Shown in pieces: positions 8,061-15,778 of a DNA stretch of 40,038 nt. The position numbers and the translations under genes are program-made. Position 1 is the stretch's first letter, and each line of letters opens with the position of its first letter. The notes under the pieces were generated by a model, which had not been told where the DNA came from, made no database searches, and saw nothing but the letters and a program-made list of their open reading frames with translations. The stretch comes from UBA1258 sp963643225 (GTDB lineage Bacteria > Bacillota > Clostridia > Lachnospirales > Lachnospiraceae): contig CAVIIX010000017.1 in the NCBI GenBank assembly GCA_963643225.1, positions 1 to 40,038 on the forward strand. Reading direction: 5' to 3'.

Positions 8061-9740
8061 TTGAATAAAGAAAAAGAAACAAAGGCTTCAAAGCTTAAGA
8101 TTATACCCTTAGGCGGTTTGGAGCAGATTGGTATGAACATTACTGCCTTCGAATATGAAGACAGTATTATTGTCGTGGACTGCGGACTTGCCTTCCCTGA
8201 AGGCGATATGCTGGGGGTTGACCTTGTTATTCCGGACGTTACTTATTTAAAGGAAAATATTGAAAAGGTAAAGGGCTTTATCATTACCCACGGTCACGAA
8301 GACCATATAGGTGCCCTTCCCTATGTATTAAGAGACGTTAATGTGCCGATTTATGCTACTAAGCTTACAATCGGTATCATCGAAAACAAATTAAAAGAAC
8401 ATGAAGAATTAAAGAAGGTCAAAAGAAAAGTCGTTAAATTCGGCCAGAGCATTAACCTGGGCCAGTTTAGAATTGAATTTATAAAGACAAACCACTCTAT
8501 TGTGGATGCAGCAGCTCTTGCAATCTTTTCACCTGCAGGCGTTGTGGTACACACAGGCGACTTTAAGGTTGACTATACTCCTGTATACGGCGACTCAATC
8601 GACCTTGAAAGATTTGCAACTTTAGGAAAAAAAGGCGTGCTTGCCTTAATGTGTGATTCAACAAATGCAGAGCGTCCGGGCTTTACGCCTTCGGAGCGTA
8701 CTGTAGGACGCACCTTTGATACGGTATTTAACGAACACAAAAGCAACAGAATTATCATTGCTACATTTGCTTCCAATGTAGACAGAGTGCAGCAGATTAT
8801 AAACACGGCTAAAAACTACGGAAGAAAAGTAGTGGTGGAAGGCCGTAGCATGGTGAGTATCATCGATATTGCTGAAAGTCTTCACAGAATCAGCATTCCG
8901 GAAAATACTTTGGTAGACGTGGAACAGCTTAAAAACTTCCCACCCGAAAAGACTGTTATTATTACAACAGGCTCACAGGGTGAAAGCATGGCGGCTTTAT
9001 CAAGAATGGCAAGCGGCACCCACAAAAAAGTTTCAATCGGAGCGGGGGACACGGTTGTATTTTCTTCAAATCCAATTCCCGGTAATGAAAAGGCTGTTAC
9101 CAAAATTATCAATGAACTCCTGATTAAGGGGGCAGACGTTATTTTCCAGGATGCACATGTTTCCGGACACGCCTGCCAGGAAGAAATAAAACTTATCTAT
9201 TCACTTGTACAGCCTAAATACTCAATTCCCGTACATGGTGAATACAAGCACCTAAAGGCTCAGGCAAAGATTGCCGGTGATATGGGTGTAGAGAAAGAAA
9301 ACATTTTAATCTTACGCTCCGGTGATGTGCTTGAAATAGATGAAGAATCCGCCAAGGTGGTTGATAAGATTAACTGTCAGCCGGTTTACGTAGATGGTCT
9401 TGGTGTAGGGGACGTAGGAAACTCTGTTTTAAGAGACAGACAGCACCTTGCCGAATCGGGAGTTGTGGTGGCAAGTATTGTTGTGGATGAATATTCCGGC
9501 GCTTTGATTTACGGCCCTGACATTACCACCCGCGGCTTTATATACGAAAAGGAATCGGAAGAGCTTTTAACAGAGGCAAAGGCAGAGCTTACCAAAGCTT
9601 TACAGAGTGCCTTTGATCGAAACATTTTCGACTGGGGCAAATTAAAATCCATTATTAAGGATACACTTGCCGACTTTTTCTGGAAGAAAAACAAACGACG
9701 CCCTGTAATTGTACCTATTATAAGCTGTGCCTACAGCTAA
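8061..9740 (+). CDS. rnj: Ribonuclease J
   Basis: A 559-residue metallo-beta-lactamase/beta-CASP ribonuclease. The zinc motif HGHEDH is at residues 77-82, the further ligands lie in HTGDFKVD and CDSTNAERPG, and the beta-CASP region carries HVSGHA and PVHGEYKHL. RNase J has 5'-3' exonuclease and endonuclease activity in mRNA decay and rRNA maturation. The start codon is TTG at 8061, with AAAGGAG eight bases before it and no better ATG nearby. It follows the DUF1292 gene by 13 bases, so it is probably cotranscribed. Whether it is J1 or J2 cannot be decided from one copy. Confidence 0.96.
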   Translation: MNKEKETKASKLKIIPLGGLEQIGMNITAFEYEDSIIVVDCGLAFPEGDMLGVDLVIPDVTYLKENIEKVKGFIITHGHEDHIGALPYVLRDVNVPIYATKLTIGIIENKLKEHEELKKVKRKVVKFGQSINLGQFRIEFIKTNHSIVDAAALAIFSPAGVVVHTGDFKVDYTPVYGDSIDLERFATLGKKGVLALMCDSTNAERPGFTPSERTVGRTFDTVFNEHKSNRIIIATFASNVDRVQQIINTAKNYGRKVVVEGRSMVSIIDIAESLHRISIPENTLVDVEQLKNFPPEKTVIITTGSQGESMAALSRMASGTHKKVSIGAGDTVVFSSNPIPGNEKAVTKIINELLIKGADVIFQDAHVSGHACQEEIKLIYSLVQPKYSIPVHGEYKHLKAQAKIAGDMGVEKENILILRSGDVLEIDEESAKVVDKINCQPVYVDGLGVGDVGNSVLRDRQHLAESGVVVASIVVDEYSGALIYGPDITTRGFIYEKESEELLTEAKAELTKALQSAFDRNIFDWGKLKSIIKDTLADFFWKKNKRRPVIVPIISCAYS

Positions 9741-9776
9741 GCAGAGCGAAGAATTTTCTTTTGCAGAGGGATAATT

Positions 9777-10100
9777 ATGACAGATCTGACCGATTTAACG
9801 AATTACGTTATTAAGACAATTTACAACACTGAGGAGTATTGTCGATACCGGCAACTCCTTGAAAAGGTGAAGCAGGATGAGCCGTTATATCAGCGGGTAA
9901 ATGAACTTCGTGAAAAGAATTTCAGACTCCAGCAGGAAGATTCTGAAAATCTTCTTGATATGATGGATGCATTGACTAATGAGTACGAAGATGTTATTAA
10001 TATTGAGTTAGTTAGTGATTTTTTGGAAGCAGAGGTTTCGCTTTGCAGAATGATTCAGACCTTTAACTATATGCTGGTGGAAGGACTGAACTTTGACTAA
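9777..10100 (+). CDS. YlbF/YmcA family regulator
   Basis: A 107-residue helical protein of the Com_YlbF family (YVIKTIYNTEEYCRYRQLLE..., LVSDFLEAEVSLCRMIQ). In B. subtilis YlbF and YmcA form, with YaaT, a complex that directs RNase Y in mRNA processing. The gene lies 36 bases after RNase J and nine before the next gene, with AGAGGG as ribosome binding site. The position beside a ribonuclease gene fits a role in RNA turnover, but which nuclease it serves is not shown. Confidence 0.85.
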   Translation: MTDLTDLTNYVIKTIYNTEEYCRYRQLLEKVKQDEPLYQRVNELREKNFRLQQEDSENLLDMMDALTNEYEDVINIELVSDFLEAEVSLCRMIQTFNYMLVEGLNFD

Positions 10101-10109
10101 GGGGTAAGT

Positions 10110-10496
10110 ATGAAAATCAGTAATATTTTATCTACAATCCTGTCGGCACTTGTAAAAATTGCGATTGCCATCTGGATATTTAATTTCATATATACAAAGG
10201 CCGCGTCAGCCTATGATTTTGGCTACAGAGTGTTTACTGAAGAAGCGGTTTCACCGGCTCCTGGCCGTGACGTCACAATATCCTTTACTTACGATAAGTC
10301 GTATATGGATATTGCCAGGATGCTTGAAGAAAAGGGGCTTGTAAGGGATTATAAGCTGGCTTTCGTGCAGATTCTTGCTTCTGAATACAGAGAAGACATG
10401 GAACCAGGCATTTACACCCTTAGCACTTCCATGACCCTTGAAGAGATGATGGCTTCCATGGTGCCTGCTAAAGAGGAAGAAGAGGAAGAACAGTGA
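10110..10496 (+). CDS. MltG (YceG)-like N-terminal domain protein, catalytic domain absent
   Basis: The 128-residue protein has a membrane helix near the N-terminus (ILSTILSALVKIAIAIWIFN), then a LysM-like region: VTISFTYDKSYMDIARMLEEK, GLVRDYKLAF, EPGIYTLSTSMTLEEMMASM. This order is that of the MltG/YceG N-terminal half (an endolytic murein transglycosylase). Full MltG is about 340 residues; the catalytic domain with its glutamate is missing, and the protein ends in a glutamate tail. Its place before trmR is that of B. subtilis yrrL (mltG), which supports the identification. It overlaps the next gene by four bases (GTGA). It could be a regulatory or scaffold relic rather than an enzyme. Confidence 0.7.
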   Translation: MKISNILSTILSALVKIAIAIWIFNFIYTKAASAYDFGYRVFTEEAVSPAPGRDVTISFTYDKSYMDIARMLEEKGLVRDYKLAFVQILASEYREDMEPGIYTLSTSMTLEEMMASMVPAKEEEEEEQ

Positions 10497-11158
10497 TAGT
10501 CAATGAGCGTATGACCTCATTTATAAATTCATATGCCTGCCCTAATTCAAAAGAGCTGGACGAACTTGAAAAGCTTTCTTTAGAAACCAATGTGCCGATT
10601 ATCCGTAAGGAGATGCAGAGCTTAATTAAATTTCTCCTTTCGGTAACTACGCCTTCAAGGATTTTGGAGGTGGGAACCGCCATTGGTTTTTCGGCTATTT
10701 TAATGGCAGAAAATTCAGGGGAAAATACCCACATTACCACCATTGAAAAATACGAAAAACGTATTCCTGCGGCAAAAGAAAACTTTAAAAAATTCAACGC
10801 AGACAACCGCATCACTTTACTGGAAGGAGATGCTATGGAAATTTTAAAAGAGCTTGAAGGGCCTTTTGATTTTATTTTTATGGATGCTGCAAAGGGTCAG
10901 TACATAAATTTTTTGCCGGATATTTTAAGGCTTTTAGCACCGGGTGGAATTTTGCTTTCCGATAACGTGATGCAGGAAGGCGATATTTTGGAATCAAAAT
11001 TTATCGTGGAACGAAGAGACCGCACAATTTATAAGCGCATGCGTGAATATTTATATGAGCTTACCCATTCAGAGGAGCTTACAACAGTTATTCTCCCTAT
11101 CGGAGACGGAGTAACAATCAGTACAAAAAAGAGACAGAATAATTATGAGGAAAACTGA
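10493..11158 (+). CDS. trmR: tRNA 5-hydroxyuridine methyltransferase
   Basis: A 221-residue class I O-methyltransferase (caffeoyl-CoA type fold) with ILEVGTAIGFSAILMA for SAM, FIFMDAAKGQY with the metal-binding aspartate, and LSDNVMQEGDI. The B. subtilis homologue YrrM/TrmR methylates ho5U34 of tRNA to 5-methoxyuridine. That assignment is strengthened because the next gene is the hydroxylation enzyme of the same pathway. The start is GTG at 10493, overlapping the previous stop; ATG at 10511 is an alternative. Confidence 0.88.
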   Translation: MIVNERMTSFINSYACPNSKELDELEKLSLETNVPIIRKEMQSLIKFLLSVTTPSRILEVGTAIGFSAILMAENSGENTHITTIEKYEKRIPAAKENFKKFNADNRITLLEGDAMEILKELEGPFDFIFMDAAKGQYINFLPDILRLLAPGGILLSDNVMQEGDILESKFIVERRDRTIYKRMREYLYELTHSEELTTVILPIGDGVTISTKKRQNNYEEN

Positions 11159-12371
11159 ATTATTAGTGCCTGCAAGCAGCCTGGAAGTATTAAAAACAGC
11201 AGTATTATTTGGAGCGGACGCAGTATTTATCGGTGGCGAAGCCTTTGGCTTAAGAGCAAAGGCTAAGAATTTTAATCATGAGGAAATGAAAGAGGGTATC
11301 GAATTTGCCCACGCTCACGGAGTAAAGGTACACGTTACCGCAAATATTTTGGCTCATAATTATGACCTTGAGGGCGCAAGAGAATATTTCAGGGAATTAA
11401 AGGAATTAAAGCCGGATGCCCTGATTATTGCAGACCCGGGTATGTTTATGATGGCAAAGGAAATATGCCCTGAAATAGATATACATGTTTCCACTCAGGC
11501 CAATAACACAAATTATGAGACCTATAAATTCTGGTATAATCTGGGAGCCAAAAGGGTAGTGGCTGCAAGAGAACTTTCTTTGGCTGAAATAAAGGAAATA
11601 CGTGCGCACATTCCGGAAGATAAGGAAATTGAGTGCTTTATACATGGTGCAATGTGCATTTCATATTCTGGCAGATGCCTGCTCAGCAATTATTTTACGG
11701 GACGAGATGCCAATCACGGTGCCTGCACGCATCCCTGCCGCTGGAAATATGCGGTTATGGAAGAAGAACGCCCGGGAGTATATTTACCGGTTTATGAAAA
11801 TGAGAGAGGTACCTTTATTTTTAATTCAAAGGACCTGTGCATGATAGAGCACATTCCAGAGCTTATCGATGCGGGAATTGACAGCTTTAAAATTGAGGGA
11901 CGCATGAAAACGGCGCTTTACGTGGCAACCGTAGCAAGAACCTATCGCAGGGCTATTGATGATTATCTTGAATCTCCAGATAAATATAAAGAAAACATGG
12001 ACTGGTACAAGGCAGAAATTGCAAAGTGCACCTATAGACAGTTTTATACAGGCTTTTATTTTGGAAAGCCTGGTGAGGATGCTCAGGTCTATGATGCCAA
12101 CACCTATATTCAGGAATATGTTTACCTTGGAATAGTGGAGGCTGTGAAGGGAAATACCGTCAACATCGAACAGCGCAATAAATTCCTTGTGGGTGACGAA
12201 ATAGAAATTATGAAGCCTGACGGAAGAAACATATTTGTTAAAGTGCTGGGTATTAAGGACGAAGAGGGCAACGAAATGGAGTCCTGTCCTCATCCTCAGC
12301 AAAAGCTTACAATTACACTTTCAGAGCCTGCCGAGAAATATGATTTATTAAGAGTACACAAACAAGATTAG
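11145..12371 (+). CDS. trhP: Peptidase U32 family tRNA hydroxylation protein TrhP
   Basis: A 408-residue U32-family protein. The core FIHGAMCISYSGRCLLSNY and the cysteines of NHGACTHPCRW are those proposed to hold an iron-sulfur cluster, with KIEGRMKTALYVATV later. Despite the peptidase name, E. coli TrhP (YegQ) and B. subtilis YrrN/YrrO make 5-hydroxyuridine at tRNA position 34 in a prephenate-dependent reaction. It overlaps trmR by 14 bases, so both steps of mo5U34 formation are translated together. B. subtilis has two U32 genes here; only one is present in this window. Confidence 0.9.
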   Translation: MRKTELLVPASSLEVLKTAVLFGADAVFIGGEAFGLRAKAKNFNHEEMKEGIEFAHAHGVKVHVTANILAHNYDLEGAREYFRELKELKPDALIIADPGMFMMAKEICPEIDIHVSTQANNTNYETYKFWYNLGAKRVVAARELSLAEIKEIRAHIPEDKEIECFIHGAMCISYSGRCLLSNYFTGRDANHGACTHPCRWKYAVMEEERPGVYLPVYENERGTFIFNSKDLCMIEHIPELIDAGIDSFKIEGRMKTALYVATVARTYRRAIDDYLESPDKYKENMDWYKAEIAKCTYRQFYTGFYFGKPGEDAQVYDANTYIQEYVYLGIVEAVKGNTVNIEQRNKFLVGDEIEIMKPDGRNIFVKVLGIKDEEGNEMESCPHPQQKLTITLSEPAEKYDLLRVHKQD

Positions 12372-12402
12372 TTTCAGACTCGTTTTTTATTTAACAATTC
12401 TA

Positions 12403-12432
12403 TTGACCATACTTGCTTTAATGGAGTAAAAT
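12403..12432 (+). promoter_or_regulatory. Likely promoter of glnN
   Basis: TTGACC (12403-12408), 18-base spacer, TAAAAT (12427-12432). The leader would be about 25 bases and contain AGAGG before the glnN start. The upstream gene ends 30 bases before it. Confidence 0.65.
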
Positions 12433-12463
12433 CCAAAAGGAAAAAGAATGAGAGGTAACCGAC

Positions 12464-14575
12464 ATGAGCGCTAAGGTTAACGTTGAAGAAATCTTTGCGA
12501 AAAACGTATTCACAGTCGGCAAGATGAAAGAATATCTGCCTGAAGCCACCTTTAATGAAGTAATGCAGGTGCGCAAGATGGGTGGTGAGCTTTCATTAAA
12601 GACTGCAGATGTGGTTGCAACCGCCATGAAAGACTGGGCGGTTTCTAATGGTGCGACCCATTTTACTCATTGGTTCCAGCCGCTTACGGGGATAACTGCA
12701 GAAAAACAGGACGCCTTTATTAAACATCCCGATGAAGAGGGACGCTGTCTCCTTGAATTTTCCGGAAAAGAACTTATAAAGGGCGAAGCGGATGCTTCAA
12801 GCTTTCCATCCGGAGGCTTACGTGCGACCTGTGAAGCCAGAGGCTATACTGCCTGGGACATGACAAGCCCTGCCTTCTTAAGAGAAGATGCCGTGGGCAC
12901 TGTTTTATGCATTCCTACAGCTTTCTGTTCCTATAAGGGTGAGGCTTTGGATATGAAGACACCTTTGCTTCGTTCCATGGAGGCTATTAACAGAGAAAGC
13001 TTAAGACTTTTAAGATTATTTGGAAACACTACTTCTACAAAGGTAACTCCTTCGGTTGGTCCCGAGCAGGAATATTTTATTGTAGACAGAGATAAATATT
13101 TAGAAAGAGAAGATTTAATCTTTGCAGGCCGTACACTTTTCGGAGCTCCGGCTCCCAAGGGTCAGGAGCTTGATGACCATTACTACGGCACTATTCAGGA
13201 GCGTATCGGAGCTTTCATGAAGGATTTAGATGAGGAGCTATGGAAGCTTGGCGTTACGGCAAAGACTCAGCACAATGAGGCAGCCCCCGCTCAGCACGAG
13301 CTTGCTCCCATTTATGAAACCGCCAATATAGCAATGGACCATAACCAGTTAACTATGGAAATCATGAAGAAGGTTGCATCCCGTCATGGTCTTGCCTGCC
13401 TATTGCATGAAAAGCCCTTTGCCGGTGTAAACGGTTCGGGTAAACACGATAACTGGTCCTTAAATACAGACGATGGCATTAATCTGATAGATCCCGGTGA
13501 TACACCCAATGAAAACATTCAGTTTTTACTTGTGCTTTCCTGTATATTAAAGGCTGTTGACACACATGCAGACCTGCTGAGGCTTTCTTCAGCATGTCCT
13601 GGTAACGATGTGCGTTTAGGCGGTGCCGAGGCACCTCCCACAATTATTTCAGTGTTCTTAGGCGAACAGCTTGAGGATGTGGTTAAACAGCTTGTTGAAA
13701 CAGGTGAAGCAAGCAACCTTAAGGCAGGCGGCAAGCTTAAGACAGGCGTGTCAACTCTTCCTGATTTTGAAAAAGATGCTACAGACAGAAACCGTACTTC
13801 ACCATTTGCCTTTACGGGTAATAAATTTGAATTCAGAAATGTGGGAAGCTCTGACTCTATCGGAAGTGCAAACACCACTATCAATACAATTGTTGCAGAA
13901 GCCTTTTTTGAAGCCTGTGATGAACTTGAAAAAGCATCTGATTTTAACGCCGCGGTTCATCACCTTATAAAGGAAAACTTAACAAAGCACGAGCGCATTA
14001 TATTCTCGGGCGACGGTTATTCAGAAAAATGGGTAAAGGAAGCTGCAAAACGCGGTCTTCCAAATTTCCCTACCATGGTGGAAGCAATATCTGCCCTTAC
14101 TACCGACAAAGCAGTTGAGCTTTACGAAAAATTCGGTATCTTTACCAGGGCAGAGCTTGAGTCAAGAAGCGAGGTTTTATATGAAACCTACGCAAAGACC
14201 ATAAACATTGAAGCCCACACCATGACAGGCATGGCCAGCAAGCAGATTATTCCTGCGGTTATGGCTTATGCCGGAAGCCTTGCCAAGACCTGCAATGAAA
14301 TGAAAGCAGCAGGCATAACTCCAAAGGTACCTCACAAGCTTTTAAAACTTGTAAACGATAACCTTACGGAAATGCAGGCAGCTCTTGAATTTATGAAGGA
14401 TGAACGTAAAAAGGCAGTTTCAATTGCTAATCCCAGGGAAAGAGCCTATTATTATAAGGACAACGTAGTGCCTGCAATGGATGCCCTTCGCGCTCCGGCG
14501 GACAGACTTGAAAAGATTGTGGATAGAAAATACTGGCCCTTCCCCACTTACGCTGACCTTATGTTTGAGGTTTAA
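12464..14575 (+). CDS. glnN: Type III glutamine synthetase
   Basis: The 703-residue length and sequence match GSIII, the large dodecameric glutamine synthetase of anaerobes and cyanobacteria, not the 440-470 residue GSI/GSII. Key parts: an N-terminal GSIII-specific domain (THFTHWFQPLTG), PSVGPEQEYFIVD with metal-binding glutamates, KTQHNEAAPAQHELAPIYE, GVNGSGKHDNWS for ATP/glutamate, and RNRTSPFAFTGNKFEFRNVG. It forms glutamine from glutamate, ammonia and ATP. It has its own promoter and AGAGG ribosome binding site. Confidence 0.97.
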   Translation: MSAKVNVEEIFAKNVFTVGKMKEYLPEATFNEVMQVRKMGGELSLKTADVVATAMKDWAVSNGATHFTHWFQPLTGITAEKQDAFIKHPDEEGRCLLEFSGKELIKGEADASSFPSGGLRATCEARGYTAWDMTSPAFLREDAVGTVLCIPTAFCSYKGEALDMKTPLLRSMEAINRESLRLLRLFGNTTSTKVTPSVGPEQEYFIVDRDKYLEREDLIFAGRTLFGAPAPKGQELDDHYYGTIQERIGAFMKDLDEELWKLGVTAKTQHNEAAPAQHELAPIYETANIAMDHNQLTMEIMKKVASRHGLACLLHEKPFAGVNGSGKHDNWSLNTDDGINLIDPGDTPNENIQFLLVLSCILKAVDTHADLLRLSSACPGNDVRLGGAEAPPTIISVFLGEQLEDVVKQLVETGEASNLKAGGKLKTGVSTLPDFEKDATDRNRTSPFAFTGNKFEFRNVGSSDSIGSANTTINTIVAEAFFEACDELEKASDFNAAVHHLIKENLTKHERIIFSGDGYSEKWVKEAAKRGLPNFPTMVEAISALTTDKAVELYEKFGIFTRAELESRSEVLYETYAKTINIEAHTMTGMASKQIIPAVMAYAGSLAKTCNEMKAAGITPKVPHKLLKLVNDNLTEMQAALEFMKDERKKAVSIANPRERAYYYKDNVVPAMDALRAPADRLEKIVDRKYWPFPTYADLMFEV

Positions 14576-14643
14576 TTAGTTTTTAATGTGCAGCATGCAT
14601 GTTAATTATAAACAATTTATTTTTACATAAAGGAGGACAAAAA

Positions 14644-15612
14644 ATGTCTTTAGTTACCACTACTGAAATGTTTAAGAAGGCATATAATGGCGGCTACGCT
14701 GTAGGTGCTTTCAACGTAAACAACATGGAAATCGTACAGGGTATCACTGAAGCAGCAGGCGAATTAAAGAGCCCTGTTATTCTTCAGGTTTCAAAGGGTG
14801 CCCGTGCCTACGCTAACCACACATACCTTGTAAAGCTTGTTGAAGCTGCAGTTATCGAGAACCCTGAAATTCCGATCGCACTTCACTTAGACCACGGCGA
14901 TTCTTTCGAGCTTTGTAAGTCATGTATCGACGGCGGTTTCACATCCGTTATGATCGATGCTTCTTCAAAGTCTTTCGAGGACAACATTGCTTTAACAAAG
15001 CAGGTTGTTGAATATGCTCACGCTCACGGCGTAGTAGTAGAAGCAGAGCTTGGTACCCTTGCAGGTATCGAAGATGAAGTTCAGGTTGAAGCAGGTAAGG
15101 AATCCTACACAAGACCTGAGGAAGTAGAAGAGTTCGTTACAAGAACAGGTTGTGACTCTCTTGCAATCGCTATCGGTACTTCACACGGTGCATACAAATT
15201 TACGGCTGCACAGTGCACAAGAAACGCTGATGGTATCCTTGTACCTCCTCCGCTTCGTTTTGACGTATTAAAGGAATGCGAAAAGAGACTTCCCGGATTC
15301 CCTATCGTTCTTCACGGTTCCTCTTCAGTTCCTCAGGAATTTGTTAAGATGGTTAACCAGTACGGCGGCAACATGCCTGACGCTGTTGGTATTCCTGAAG
15401 AACAGTTACGTGAGGCTGCAAAGAGCGCTGTATGTAAGATCAATATCGACTCCGATATCCGTCTTGCCATGACAGGTAACATCCGTAAGTACTTTGCAGA
15501 GCATCCCGATCACTTCGATCCCAGACAGTACTTAAAGCCCGCTCGTCAGGCTGTTAAGGACATGGTTGCTCACAAGATTGTTAACGTTCTTGGTTCCGAC
15601 GGTAAGGCCTGA
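14644..15612 (+). CDS. fba: Fructose-1,6-bisphosphate aldolase, class II
   Basis: A 322-residue zinc aldolase of glycolysis. Zinc ligands and catalytic residues can be seen in ALHLDHGDSF, VEAELGTLAGIEDE, GTSHGAYKF and VLHGSSSVP. The start is the ATG at 14644, preceded by AAAGGAGG; an in-frame ATG at 14599 is upstream of that site and adds an unrelated 15 residues. A stop-proximal terminator follows. Codon use is more biased (GTT, GCA, CTT) than in neighbours, as expected for a highly expressed gene. Confidence 0.97.
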   Translation: MSLVTTTEMFKKAYNGGYAVGAFNVNNMEIVQGITEAAGELKSPVILQVSKGARAYANHTYLVKLVEAAVIENPEIPIALHLDHGDSFELCKSCIDGGFTSVMIDASSKSFEDNIALTKQVVEYAHAHGVVVEAELGTLAGIEDEVQVEAGKESYTRPEEVEEFVTRTGCDSLAIAIGTSHGAYKFTAAQCTRNADGILVPPPLRFDVLKECEKRLPGFPIVLHGSSSVPQEFVKMVNQYGGNMPDAVGIPEEQLREAAKSAVCKINIDSDIRLAMTGNIRKYFAEHPDHFDPRQYLKPARQAVKDMVAHKIVNVLGSDGKA

Positions 15613-15631
15613 TTAATTTAAATCAGCAATT

Positions 15632-15665
15632 AAGGCCCTGAGAGGTTTCTCTTGGGGCTTTTTTT
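15632..15665 (+). terminator. Terminator of fba
   Basis: A 13-bp imperfect stem formed by AAGGCCCTGAGAG and CTCTTGGGGCTTT, with G-T pairs, followed by seven T. The T run is also the left arm of the repeat element that begins here. Confidence 0.88.
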
Positions 15666-15746
15666 ACCATATAAGAAATTGCGCTAAGATTCCCTGTATG
15701 GTAAAAAAGGCACTACGTGCAGCAATGCGCACTCACGCGTAAGGTA
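15660..15746 (+). repeat. Hairpin repeat element, copy A (upstream of the M3 peptidase)
   Basis: An imperfect inverted repeat (TTTTTTACCATA at 15660-15671, TATGGTAAAAAA at 15697-15708) followed by GGCACTACGTGC (15709-15720) and GCAATGCGCACTCACGCGTA. About 80 bases align with copy B at 18667-18748 read on the minus strand. Both copies stand 53-58 bases upstream of a start codon in the same orientation. Confidence 0.75.
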
Positions 15747-15778
15747 TATGTCGCCTTTATATGGAGGATAATTTATCT

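Noticed and set aside
11826..12302. Minus-strand frame of 158 residues opposite trhP
   Set aside because: Lies fully within a well supported gene, cysteine-rich and without ribosome binding site or family match; a shadow frame. The same holds for the long minus frames at 2198-2641 and 29575-30009.
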